Positions 11,601 through 23,600 of a stretch of 64,000 bases of DNA are shown piece by piece (positions within the stretch are counted from its first letter, which is position 1; every line of letters begins with the position of its first letter). Location of the stretch: contig JBAIAC010000023.1 in assembly GCA_037349315.1 (NCBI GenBank), forward strand, positions 40,831,001 to 40,895,000, given 5' to 3'. A program made the position numbers and the translations under genes. The notes below the pieces were generated by a model. That model had not been told where the DNA came from, did no database searches, and saw nothing but the letters and a program-made list of their open reading frames with translations. Origin of the DNA: Chelydra serpentina (Eukaryota > Chordata > Testudines > Chelydridae).

Positions 11601-14600
11601 GAGGACTACACCACGGGGCGCATGATGAGCTTCAGCATTGTCTTCGCCGTCATGTTCAACGGCTGCACCGGCATCATGGCCGGCTCCAACATGTCGGGTG
11701 AGGAGGGGGCAGGGCGGGGTGGGGGGCGAGGCTGGGGCTGGGGGAGATGGGGCAGGGCTGACGGCCTCCCCTCGCTGCTTCCCCCCCCACAGGGGACCTG
11801 AAACGCCCCAGCTACTCCATCCCTAGAGGCACCATCGCCGCCGTGCTCTTCACCTACGTCATCTACAACCTGCTGGCCTTCACGCTGTGCTGCACCTGCG
11901 ACAGGTACGTGCCCCCGGCCCGAGCACGGATACGGACCCTCTGTCGAGGGGCGAGAGGGCTGCGGTGCCACGGGGCAGCCCAGCCATCAGGGCGGAGTGA
12001 AGCTGGAGCCCAGGGCTGGCTTGGGCCGGGGTTTGCTGAGCAGATCCGCGGCTGGCAGGCACCCAGGCACGGGCGGGCTGGGCGGCTCTGGGATTGGTCT
12101 CACCCAGGGCCACCGGGGGCCTGTCCCCTCCCAGCTGCGGGCGTGCAGCTCTCAAGGCCTGGCTGCGCTCATGCTGTGCCGATGCCACCACGCCCGGTAG
12201 CGCCTGCTTGGCCCAGCGCCGCTCCCCGTCCCGGAGCTGGGGCCCTGCAGCGTGGCCGGGCAGTGCCGGCGCCGCTCCCCGTCCCAGAGCTGGGGCCCTG
12301 CAGCGTGGCCGGGCAGTGCCGGCGCCGGGAGCCTCCCGGAGCTGGGGCCCTGCAGCGTGGCCGGGCAGTGCCGGTGCCGGGAGCCTCCCGGAGCTGGGGC
12401 CCTGCAGCGTTGCCGGGCAGTGCCGGCGCCGGGAGCCTCCCGGAGCTGGGGCCCTGCAGCGTTGCCGGGCAGTGCCGGCGCCATTCCCCGTCCCGGAGCT
12501 GGGGCCCTGCAGCGTTGCCGGGCAGTGCCGGCGCCGGGAGCCTCCCGGAGCTGGGGCCCTGCAGCGTTGCCGGGCAGTGCCGGCGCCGGGAGCCTCCCGG
12601 AGCTGGGGCCCTGCAGCGTTGCCGGGCAGTGCCGGCGCCACTCCCCGTCCCGGAGCTGGGGCCCTGCAGCGTGACCGGGCAATGCCGGCGCCGGGAGCCT
12701 CCCGGAGCTGGGGCCCTGCAGCGTGGCCGGGCAATGCCGGCGCCGGGAGCCTCCCGGAGCACGCCCCGGGCTCAGCTGTTAATTTTCCACTCTGGAAAGT
12801 GGTGCCATAAATCGGGCCGGTGGCAGGCGGCTGGCAGGAATCGGGAGAGTTATAGCTGTCAGCGGCTAATATCGTAATGCACAGCCATTGCTCAGAGCGA
12901 CAGGGGACAGGCCGGCGTGGCGCTGCCACTCAGGAATGGGTAATGGGCTTCGCTCGCCCCCACCCCACCCCCGCTGAGTAGCGAGGCAGGCCCAGGGCAT
13001 GGCCCCCCCTCCTATCTCCACCCCCCGGGCAGTGCGGGGGGTGTCGCTGGCTGAGCGCTGTCGGGGCACCCAGTGCTTTGGGAGCAGGCAGCGGGCACAG
13101 CCCTGCCCGGCCCCCAGAAGCCAGGAGGTGGCACGGCAGAGCTTGGCCAGTGCCAGAGGCTGCGCCGGGGACAGCTCCACCAGCGAGATCCAGGGCAGTG
13201 GCCTCCTGCCTGCTGGATGGCATCGGGGGAGGGGAGGAGTCCTGGGCTGGGCTTGCCTTGGAGCCTACAGTTGTGGGTCTCCCCCCCACCCTCCCCGTGC
13301 ATGCGCCGTACAGGGCAGATGGGCTGGCATAAGTCAGGGGAAGGCGAGGGTCACGCTTGGCCCTGTCAGTCCTGAGAACAAGCCTGCAGGAGCTGCTATT
13401 TAGGTAGGACCTACACAAAAACAATCCTCTTCTCATTTAGGGTGGCCCCACCCACCATTCTTTCTACAGCTCCTCCCACATCATGCAGGTTTGGGGCCTG
13501 CCTGGCGGGGGCTCCTCCCCAGCACCCCCTGCTGGCAGGCACCCCACCCCCTCCATTCACACGAGCAGTGCTACTTGACAGGTTAGGGGCAGCAGCCTGC
13601 TCTGGGGAGGAGGACATCGGGCAGTGCGTGAATACTCGGGGCAAACCCAGCCCCGAGGGGGTCTCCTGTCCCTGTGGAGTTGGCAGGACTTTGATTGTCA
13701 AGTGCAAATGCCCCATACAATGGAACTGGGGCTGTCCAGCCTGGTGGGTGAGGGGCCAGGTGACCCCCCCGCCTGCTGCCTCGCAGGCCAAGCCAGCCCT
13801 TGAAATGCAGCCGGGGGGCAGCCAGCCAGAGCAGCGGGGTTGGGCCGGGATTCCCCAGCGGGTGTGTTGCAAGCCAGGGTGGGGGGAGCTTGTCCTGGAC
13901 CCCCACACTGGCCATACGCTCTGCTGCCACTCTGAGCAAGGTGATCAATTTCCAGATAATTAGGTATTAATTGCCAGATACACTGAGGTTTCAGATCTGG
14001 GCTAATTTATCTCCCACCTGCTCTCAGACTCTTGTTAAAATCCAATTAAAGGCTGGGCCATTTGTATCCTTGTAAAGCGTCAGCAACCGGCTCCTTCCCC
14101 GGCTTAGTTCCTCGCTGAGTTTCGGCCAGTTGGCTGCGGCGGGGCCGGGAGCTGTCTCGTAAACCCCGGGTAGGTGGCTGCCGGCTGATCGATGGCGCGC
14201 GTGGCTTCCAACCCACAACGAAACGCTGGTGGCCAAGCGGCTCTGAGATCCCACCCTTCGCGCCAGCCGGGGGAATCTGCCAAGAGGCTGCGGCGGGGCC
14301 CGTGGTCCGGGATGCTCCTACCAAGCAGCAGTGATACCCTGCGGGCTGGGGGTTAGGGCAGCAGCCGGAGGGGAAACGGGCCATAACCGGGCACTGCCAG
14401 GCCCAGAGCTGATGCCCCTAGCCTGGATGCTGCCTCAGAAAGGATATTCCCGTCACACGCAAGCTGGCCTGGCCTGGCCGTGCTCCCCCATCAGGGAGAG
14501 GTTCCCAGGGCCTCCGAGAGAGTAGCCCTAAAATCCACAAGTCCAGGAGCCGACACTCAGGCCTGGCGGGGCCGGGTCTCTCCCACGCTGGTTTTCTGAC

Positions 14601-17600
14601 TCTGCGAGTGAGGCGTGAGTTACCTGGACGTCCACTCCCCTGGGAGTATGAGAGACTCCAGCCACCAGTGTGACGCACATCACAGCGCGCCCGCCTCAGC
14701 CAGACGTGGCACACGCGGCGTCTTGCTTAGTCCAGCCCTGGGGTCCCCACACAGCTATGCAGTGCCCCTCAATCCTGACCTGCAGCCCCCTGCTAGCCCC
14801 GCCTGGCTGCGTCACTTGGGGGTACACCCTGATGGGAAGAAGGTAAAATCTCCAGGTTCCCTTGCCCGTATCTCTCCCCAGGAGCGGCGCCTGGCCTTGG
14901 CCAATCGTTCGGGCAGTGTCCCGGGCAGCCCGGAGCTGGGCACAGCAGGCTGCCCTACCAGCAGGGTTGTGTAGTAGCCACTGATCTGCCCGGTGGTGGC
15001 TGTGCTTTGCACGCGGGGAAGGCCAGGTTGCCATGGCAGATGGGCGTGATGCCACGCTGGGGAGGCTGCTGCGTGTGCCCTGGGCTCCCGTGCCAGCCTT
15101 GCCCTGCCGTGTTTCCAAAACAAATCCCAGGCTGGAAGCGCCACCCGGTGCCAGCCTGACCCCGGGCGCCCCTGTCCCTGGCCCCGATGCCGGGCTGGGT
15201 TTGTCGGTGTCCGTTGTGCACCCCCATCTCTGCCCCGGGACAGGACTTGGCCAGTGACGTGCCCCCGGAGAGCCGGCCCGCTGTGGTGCTGGCACGAGGG
15301 CAGGTCGGGAGGAGGAGGGGAGGGGGTTTAGATCCTCCTGGAAATCAGCTGCCTTCGGGGCTGGCTGGTTTGATTAACCCAGGGCCCAGCGTGAGCCGTC
15401 TCCCAGCCTGGCTGTAACTGCTTTGCTATCGATCGGCCCCTGCCCGACCGGCCGCCTCCCGGGAGACTGATGGCAGCAATTGGCTCAGCTGGTCCCCGGT
15501 GCGGTAATGGGCTGGGAGAGCAATTAGAGGGGAGCCGCCTGGGGGCCCCGCGGAAGGACTTGTGCTCTGCAAGGGCTGTCGTGTTCAGGGACTCGGTCAG
15601 GGAACCCCCACGCCTGGCCTGTTGGGGACCCCCTGCTCTGGCCCTCAGCACATCAGGGACCCCCCGTGCTCCTATGCCTGTCCCCTCAGCCTGTCAGGGC
15701 CCCCCCTGCTCCCGCCCCAGCCCCTCGACCTGTCAGGGACCCACCCCTGCTCCCATCCCCTTGGCCTGTCACGGACCCCCCCACCTCTATGCCTACCCCT
15801 TGGCCCATCAGGGACCCACTCTCCCCCGCACCTCCATGCCTGCCCCTTGGCCTGTCACGGACCCCCCCACCTCTATGCCTACCCCTTGGCCCATCAGGGA
15901 CCCACTCTCCCCCGCACCTCCATGCCTGCCCCTTGGCCTGTCACGGACCCCCCCACCTCTATGCCTACCCCTTGGCCCATCAGGGACCCACTCTCCCCCG
16001 CACCTCCATGCCTGCCCCTTGGCCTGTCACGGACCCCCCCACCTCTATGCCTACCCCTTGGCCCATCAGGGACCCACTCTCCCCTGCACCTCCATGCCTG
16101 CCCCTTGGCTTGTCAGGGACCGCTCCCCCGCACCCATACCTGGCTTTTTGGGGAGCCGCCGCTCGTGCCCACCTCCTCAGCCCCTTGGGGACCCCCCCCC
16201 CCCACCGCACCCGCCTGCACGGTGCTCATGATGGCCCCGCGTTAACAAGCAATAAACACAGTGCTTGTGAGAGACCCTGCAATAACAAACCCCTCCGCGT
16301 AGGTATGGAGGAGCAAGGGTGTCTGTGCCATGGCTGGAGCTTTCCGGTTCCCCTCTGGGGGGTGGCAGCGCCTGGCACCTCGGGGGAGATGGGGCAGATT
16401 TCCCATTCAGCTCTGCTCATGGCTCTGGGCCAAGAAGTGTGGCCTCATGTGGCAGAGAGCGGGCACCAGGCGGCTGGGCGGGGCCCTGCGGGGAAGGGGG
16501 CACGGAGAGCGGGCGGCTGGGCGGGGCCCTGCGGGGAAGGGGGTGCGGAGAGCGGGTGGGTGGGGCCCTGTGGGGAAAGGGGGCGCGGAGACCGGGCGGT
16601 GCTCTGCGGGGGAAGGGAGTGGGGCCCTGCGGGGGAAGGGGGCGCGGAGACCGGGCGGTGCTCTGCGGGGGAAGGGAGCGGGGCCCTGTGGGGGAAGGGA
16701 GTGGGGTCCTGCGGGGGAAGGGGGCGCAGAGAGCGGGCGGGGCCCTGCGGGGGAAGGGGGCGCAGAGAGCAGGCGGGGCCCTGCGGGGAAGTGGGTGCAG
16801 AGAGTGGACAGTGCCCTGCGGGGGAGGGGGTGCGGAGAGCGGGCAGGGCCCTGCAGGGGAAGGGGGTGCGGAGAGTGGACAGTGCCCTGCGGGGGAAGGG
16901 GGTGCGGAGAGCGGGCAGGGCCCTGCGGGGGAAGGGGGTGCGGAGAGCGGACGGGGCCCTGCGGGGAAGGTGGTGCAGAGAGCGGGCAGGGCCCTGCGGG
17001 GGAAGGGGGCGCAGAGAGTGGACAGTGCCCTGCGGGGGAAGGGGGTGCGGAGAGCGGGCAGGGCCCTGCGGGGGAAGGGGGTGCGGAGAGCGGGCAGGGC
17101 CCTGCGGGGAAAGGGGGTGCGGAGAGCGGGCAGGGCCCTGCGGGGGAAGGGGGTGCGGAGAGCGGACGGGGCCCTGCAGGGGAAGGGGGTGCGGAGAGCG
17201 GACGGGGCCCTGCAGGGGAAGGGGGTGCGGAGAGCGGGCAGGGCCCTGCGGGGGAAGGGGGTGCGGAGAGCGGACGGGACCCTGCGGGGAAGTGGGTGCA
17301 GAGAGTGGACAGTGCCCTGCGGGGGAAGGGGGTGCGGAGAGCGGGCAGGGCCCTGCGGGGGAAGGGGGTGCGGAGAGCGGACGGGGCCCTGCGGGGAAGG
17401 GGGTGCGGAGAGCGGGCAGGGCCCTGCGGGGAAGGGGGTGCGGAGAGCGGGCAGGGCCCTGCGGGGGAAGGGGGTGCGGAGAGCGGACGGGGCCCTGCGG
17501 GGGAAGGGGGTGCGGAGAGCGGGCAGGGCCCTGCGGGGGAAGGGGGTGCGGAGAGCGGACGGGGCCCTGCGGGGAAGGGGGTGCAGAGAGTGGACAGTGC

Positions 17601-20600
17601 CCTGCGGGGGAAGGGGGTGCGGAGAGCGGACGGGGCCCTGCGGGGGAAGGGGGCGGGACCCTGCAGGGAAGGGGCGTGTAGCGAGGTCAGGCTGGAGCTG
17701 GGTGGGGAGGCCAGTGCCAAGTCATGCAGTGTCTGCCCAGGGCTGCTGTTTGCATCGCTGGTTCTCTAATGAGCTCCATGGCCAAATTGCCCCTGGATCC
17801 TCCTGGCGTCTGCTTTTCCTGCTTCCCTGTGCCAGCTATGCCAGGCACACGGCGCCGCCTACACCTGCTTCACCGCTCCTGTGGCCTCTGTCCTCATCTT
17901 GCCCATGGGGCAGGGCAGCTGGTGCGGGAGTGGTGCCACGGGGGAGGGGGTTGGCTCCAGGAGCCGGGGCTGTGGTGCAGCTAAGGGGGCCCAATTGGAC
18001 CCGCCAACTCCCTAAGACGTCCTGGCCAGAGTGGGGCACAGACCAGCTGCGGGAGCCACTCTTCACCCTGCCTGTGTACGGCCCGGTGCGGGGTGGGCGG
18101 GTTAATTGCTGATTGTGAGCCGGGCATGTGGGTGGTTATGGGGGGGGTGCCCCGGGCATGGGGTGTACAGGGCGTGTGCTGGCGTGTTGGTGGGTGTGCC
18201 CCGGGCATGGGGTGTGCAGGGCGTGTCGGTGGGGCTGGCGTGCGTACGGGTGTGCACGTGGCGATGTGTGCAAGAGTGGCTGGTTGCCCGTGGCGTGCGT
18301 GCGGCAGGTGGGCGTGCCGGTGGGGGTAACGCGTGCCCCTGTGCTCTCGCCGAGCTGCCCCGTCTCACCCCTCTCACCCCGTCGACAGGACCCTGCTCCA
18401 GAAGGACTACGGCTTCCTGCGGGACATCAACGTCTGGCCCCCCTTTGTCATCATTGGCATCTACTCGTCCACCCTCTCGGCCTCCATGAGCAACTTGATC
18501 GGGGCCTCCCGCATCCTCTACGCCCTGGCCAAGGACGACATCTTCGGTGAGTGCCCCCCTCCCCCAGCCCCCTAGATCGGTGGATGTAACGATGCTGGTT
18601 CTGGCGGGACCCAACTGAGAGTGCCAATTAAGGACAAATTGCTTCAAGCAGGGCAGTTACAGCCCAAGGCTGGGGTTTTTCCACCTCTAAGGCAAGCCAA
18701 GCCAGCCAGACAGAGAAGACTTCGGTTTTACCCCACTGGCTAACCACAAGTCACACAAGCAATTCCCTTGGACACTCCAGTTTCCCAGTCTCACCACCAG
18801 TTATGAGGACGAATGGTTATGAAAACCGATAACCCAGTAAAAGAAAAAAGGTTCTCTCGATCCCAAAGGACCAAGCCCCAGACCCAGGTCAATATACAGG
18901 TCAGATCTTACCCACAAATCACGCTGTTGCCAATCCTTTAGAATCTTAAAGGTTTGTTCATAAAAGGAAAAAGGTCTCGGTGAGAGCTAGAATTGGTTAA
19001 ATGGAATCAATTACATACAGCAATGGCAAAGTTCTTGGTTCAGGCTGTGGGGGAGTCAGCGCCTGCACCCCTCTTCCTGGATTCACTGGGAGTCTCAGCC
19101 AGCCAGTAGAACAGAAGGTTTATTAGAGATGCCAGGAACACAGTCCAAACAGAGCTTGTCAGTACAAACAGGACCCCTCAGTCGGGCCCTTCTGGGGGGC
19201 AGGGAGCTTAGACCCCAGCCCGGGGGCTCCTTGCATTTCACCCCACAGCTCCAACCGGGCAGAGCAGGGAGGCCAGACTTGGTCTGCACCTCCCGCCTCC
19301 TCCCCAGCCAGCTTCCAACTGAAACTCTCCAGCCCGTCCTTTGCCTTTGTCTCCTTCCCGGCCAGGAGGTCTGATCACTTCGTTCTAACACCTTCAGCTC
19401 GCACCTTTGCAGAGAAGGGGCCTAGGCTATTAGTTGCCAGGAGACGGGGCGTCGGCCATTCTCTGTCATCACACTGGCCCTCTCCAGCTCTGCAACAATC
19501 ACCCCTTATTCCCACCACCTAGAGACTTAACACATGCATCGGGGAAACTGAGGCATAGAAACATTAAGAACAGTCCCATTCCGTCACTCAGGCTTGTAGC
19601 AGTGATGGAATAAGCTGCAGGTTCAAATCAAGTCTCTGGAGCATCCACAGCTGGGATGGGTCCTTCGGTCCATTGTTCAGAGCTTCTGTTTGTAGCAAAG
19701 TCCCTCCAGAGGTATGAAGCAGGATTGAAGACAAGATGGAGGAGCTGCAGCCGCTTTTTATAGTCTCTTGCCATGTAGTCTCTGTTTTCTTTGTCCCAAA
19801 GACAAGCTGTCCAGCACACGGCATGGAAAAACCTCAGAGTTCTGTCCATAGGTATGTCCCTGCATCCCTTGCTGAGTCACAAGGTGTATCTGCCTTCTCT
19901 CAATGGGTCAGTTGTGTAGCTGATGGTCCTTAATGGACCATCAAGCAGGCTAGGCAGAGCTGACACCAACTTGTCTGGGGTGTCACCCGGAAGTTTGAAA
20001 TACACAGTATAGAGCCAATATCCATAACTTCAACTACAAAAATGATACACACATACAAATAGCATAATTAGAACCAGCCAATCATAACCTTCCCATAGAC
20101 ACCTCACACGACAACCTTTGTACAATCTTTGCTGCAAATATATAACAGTGGTTGCAACAATGATCTCTACGGTTACAGATTCTGTCAATAATGTCACACA
20201 GGCTGAAGGCAACTGCTCTGCCCAAGGGATGGGGCACTGTGCCCGCGCCTGCTGCCGTTTGGCCTTCGGCACCCAGAGGAGAGTGCGGTCCTGGGACGCG
20301 ACGGGATGCCTCCCTGCCCGTCCCGGGGGGCACTGCCCGCCGTGGGGAGCGGTTCTTCTCACACATCAGGGGCACAGAGCCACCCAAAGCCCTCGGCTTC
20401 CTGACCACCCTACTGTGATGTTACTGACATGAACTGGGACCGTATAGATCATTGGTGCAACCAAGGTCCTGTAGTGGCATCAAATCTTGTATAAAGGGGG
20501 TGAAATAAGGTGACTAACCCAGCAAACCGTAACCTGGTCTATGATTATGCTGTCTGTATGCATGTGTCATTTTTGTATTTAAAGTTATAAGTCTTGGCAT

Positions 20601-23600
20601 GGCCGTGCCTGTGCAGTGCTCTGAAGACATGAAGTACAGACCTGTGGGGGGCACCAGTGACTCGGAGTCCAGACTGCCGCAGCGCCAGGCCCTGCCAGGC
20701 TGGGCCCCTGCCAGAAAAGGGCGTGGGCACTTGGATTGCATTAGCTCCTTGGCCCACTTGGGCTTCTCTAGCCAACTGAATAAATATCCCTTGGCGCTCC
20801 CTGCTCTCCCCCCTCCCCCGCCTTCCAACGCCAGGGGCTGCCAGCCCCCAGCTGGCACTTGGGAACACCCCAGCCTTGCAAGGAGAGATGGGGGAGGGTG
20901 CAGTGGTTAAAGCAGGGGGTGGGAGACAGGACTCCAGGGTGCCTTTGGTGCCTCAGTTTCCCCATGCCCAGTGTAGGGACACCTCTGCCCCCCCCTCCCC
21001 CGGAGATGCACAGATGCAGGGCACGGGGTTACCCCATGTCGTCGCTGAGGGCCTGCGCTACAGAGCACTCCCGAGGGGCCCCGGAGAGCCGTGCCAAGCC
21101 CTGCCCCTGGGCGGGACCGTAGCTGTGTTTGGGGGAATGCCTAGGCCTATGTGTCCATGGAGTCCCATCCCAGGAGAGGGGCTAGTGAGCCCCTTGGGGA
21201 TGGGACCCCCATGTGCTGACTGGGAACCCCCCACTCAAACCGGTTGCTGATGTGGTTCCTTCGATCCGATTGGCTCCCGTTTGGCCGTTGATTCTAAAGC
21301 GATGCCCCTTACCCGCCGGAAAGCCACGTCCCGCAGAGCGGCACCCTTCTGCCCCGGGCTGCGTTCTTCTTGGCCCGGCGGGCGGTGGGCAGGCGCCCTG
21401 GGCTCAGCACGGCCCAGGGGCAGAGAACACGGTTCCTGCCCGTCTCTGATCCCCCGTACATCTGTGACGGTGGGCACATCTGTCTCTCTGGCAACAGCTG
21501 GCTCCGTTCCCTGAGCCCGCGCCCAGCAGTGGGGGTGTCTGGGAAAGGCCCGGCATGGTTGGCACTGACCCAAGCTTTGCAGCCCAAAGTGGGGTGGAGG
21601 AGCTGGCTCAGGGGGCGCTGGCTCTGCCAGGTGCCGTGACGGTAACCAGAGAGAGCGGGTCCCTTAGGTGCCATGCGGAGGATTTTGCTGGGCCGGGGAC
21701 TGGGGCTGGAGCCAGGATTCCCAAGGACGTTTGTAACAATCACTAAACCCCCTGGAATGGAGTGAACCAGGCAGCTCTGAAAGCCTCTCTGGCGGGTAGT
21801 TTATGTTCTCGCTGCCATTGGCGGCATGAAATATTCCACTCTCCGCTCGCTAATGCATGCAGCTGCTTAACCGTTTGCATCGCGGCTCGGCGCTGGGTGG
21901 GGGCTGGGCTGGGGTCTCTCTGGAGCTCGTGCAGGGGAGGGGGCACCGGGGCAGTTTGCACCCCAGGCCGGAGCGAAGGGGGCGTGTTTTGGGTTGTTCC
22001 CCTCCTGGCCTGGCACCTGCGACCCTCCGGCCTCTAGGCAGGCAGTGGAGACACAGCATTTCCCTGTGTGCTAAGGCGTGTCTCTACTGCGCTCCCCACG
22101 GCCAGGCGGCTCTCAGCCCCCCGGTAACGGATCACCAGCTGAACGTGCCACGCTCCCGCGTCCCAGGGACCGGGCTTGGTGGGCGTGTGCCCTGCAGCTG
22201 AACTGCCGTTGGCATGGAGCTCCTCGGAGCGCCCCAGCGACGCGGGCAGGGCCACCTCCCAGGGCCCGCAGGCACGTTGCAGATTCAGTATTCCCCTCTG
22301 AATCGGTGCTGCCCCAGGGGGTGCTGTCCAGCGGGGAAGGGGGCTCAGTAGGGGGCGCTGTCCCCTCTGTCAACGCTGACCCCAAAGCTCCAGCATGATG
22401 CCAGGGGGCGCTCTCCCCTCTGAGTCAGTGCTGACCCCAGTGCTCTAGGGGGCGCTGTGCTGCAGGGAGTAGAGGGGGGGCCCAGTAGGGGAGGGCTGCC
22501 CCCTCTGTCAATGCTGACCCCAGTGCTCTAGGGGGCGCTGTGCTGCAGGGAGTGGAGGGGGGCCCAGTAGGGGTGGGCTGCCCCCTCTGTCAATGCTGAC
22601 CCCAGTGCTCTAGGGGGCGCTGTGTTGCAGGGAGCAGGGAAGGGGGCTTAGTAGGGGAGGCTGCCCCCTCTGTCAATGCTGACCCCAAAGTTCCAGCGTG
22701 ATGCCAGGGGGTGCTGTGCTGCAGGGTGGGGCTCAGTAGGGGGCGCTCTCCCCTCTGAGTCAGTGCTGACCCCAATGCTCTAGGGGGTGCTGTGCTGCAG
22801 GGAGTGGAGAGGGGGGCTCAGTAGGGGAGGGCTGCCCCCTCTGTCAATGCTGACCCCAGCGCTCTAGGGGGCGCTGTGCTGCAGGGAGTGGAGGGGGGGC
22901 CCAGTAGGGGAGGGCTGCCCCCTCTGTCAATGCTGACCCCAGTGCTCTAGGGGGTGCTGTGCTGCAGGGAGTGGAGAGGGGGGCTCAGTAGGGGGCGCTT
23001 TCCCCTCTCAATCAGCGCTGACCCCAAAGCCCCAGTGGCGCTAGGGGTGCCGTGGGGCTGGCTCTCAGAGTTCATGCCCATGGGAGGTGCCACTCCTGTG
23101 GTGACCGCTGCTGCTCCGGGGCTTTGCACCCTGCCTGCTGGCACAGGACTCCCCACTTCTTGTCCTCCCCCCCCATCACACTGCGGCTGCTGCCCCCCAC
23201 CCTCCACCCCCAGGGGCTGGGCTGCTCCGGCAGGCTGGGTCTTGGTGGAGGGCCATCGATGAGGCCAGGGCTGTCACAGCCCCTGGGGCCGGCCTGCGGG
23301 GACCTGCCCTGGCTAGTTCGTGAAACACGGCCAGAGCAGGGCTGTGGGGCAGGCGCAGTTCCTGGGCCGCGTTCCCCATATTGCCTGGGCAAGCAAGCCG
23401 GTTTTCAGGGGAGTGTGGGGGGCGGGGCCAGGCCAGGCCAGGCTGAGTTACGTGTGCCATGTATTTCAGACCTCGCGGCTGGCATGGCCTGAACCTTGTT
23501 CCTGCCTTGACCCTGATCCTCCCCCCCGCAGGGACGCACCGGTTCTGCCGCTGGCCGTGTGACGGGCAGAGAGCCTGTGCCGGAGGTGGTATGGCGAGGG

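Larger units (their letters stand above)
11905..18388 (+). other. SLC12A9 intron 5
   Basis: 6484 bp. Contains three minisatellites (12226-12757, 15761-16125, 16455-17665), AT-richer islands at 12772-12915, 13940-14110, 15342-15535 and 16218-16305, and a short GTGCCCCGGGCATGGGGTGT duplication near 18148-18210. At 12916-13939, 14111-15341 and 17670-18140 I see no feature. Confidence 0.8.

Noticed and set aside
11843..12929. 344- and 349-codon ORFs on opposite strands
   Set aside because: Plus-strand one starts inside exon 5 in a true frame but reads through the donor into the 52-bp array; the minus one is its mirror.
16250..16255. Intronic AATAAA as premature poly(A) site
   Set aside because: No clear downstream GT-rich element; lone hexamers are expected by chance.
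15666..17681. 671-codon plus-strand ORF and overlapping 479- and 597-codon ORFs
   Set aside because: They run through the 86-bp and 36-bp tandem arrays, whose units lack stops in any sense frame; low-complexity translation, inside intron 5.
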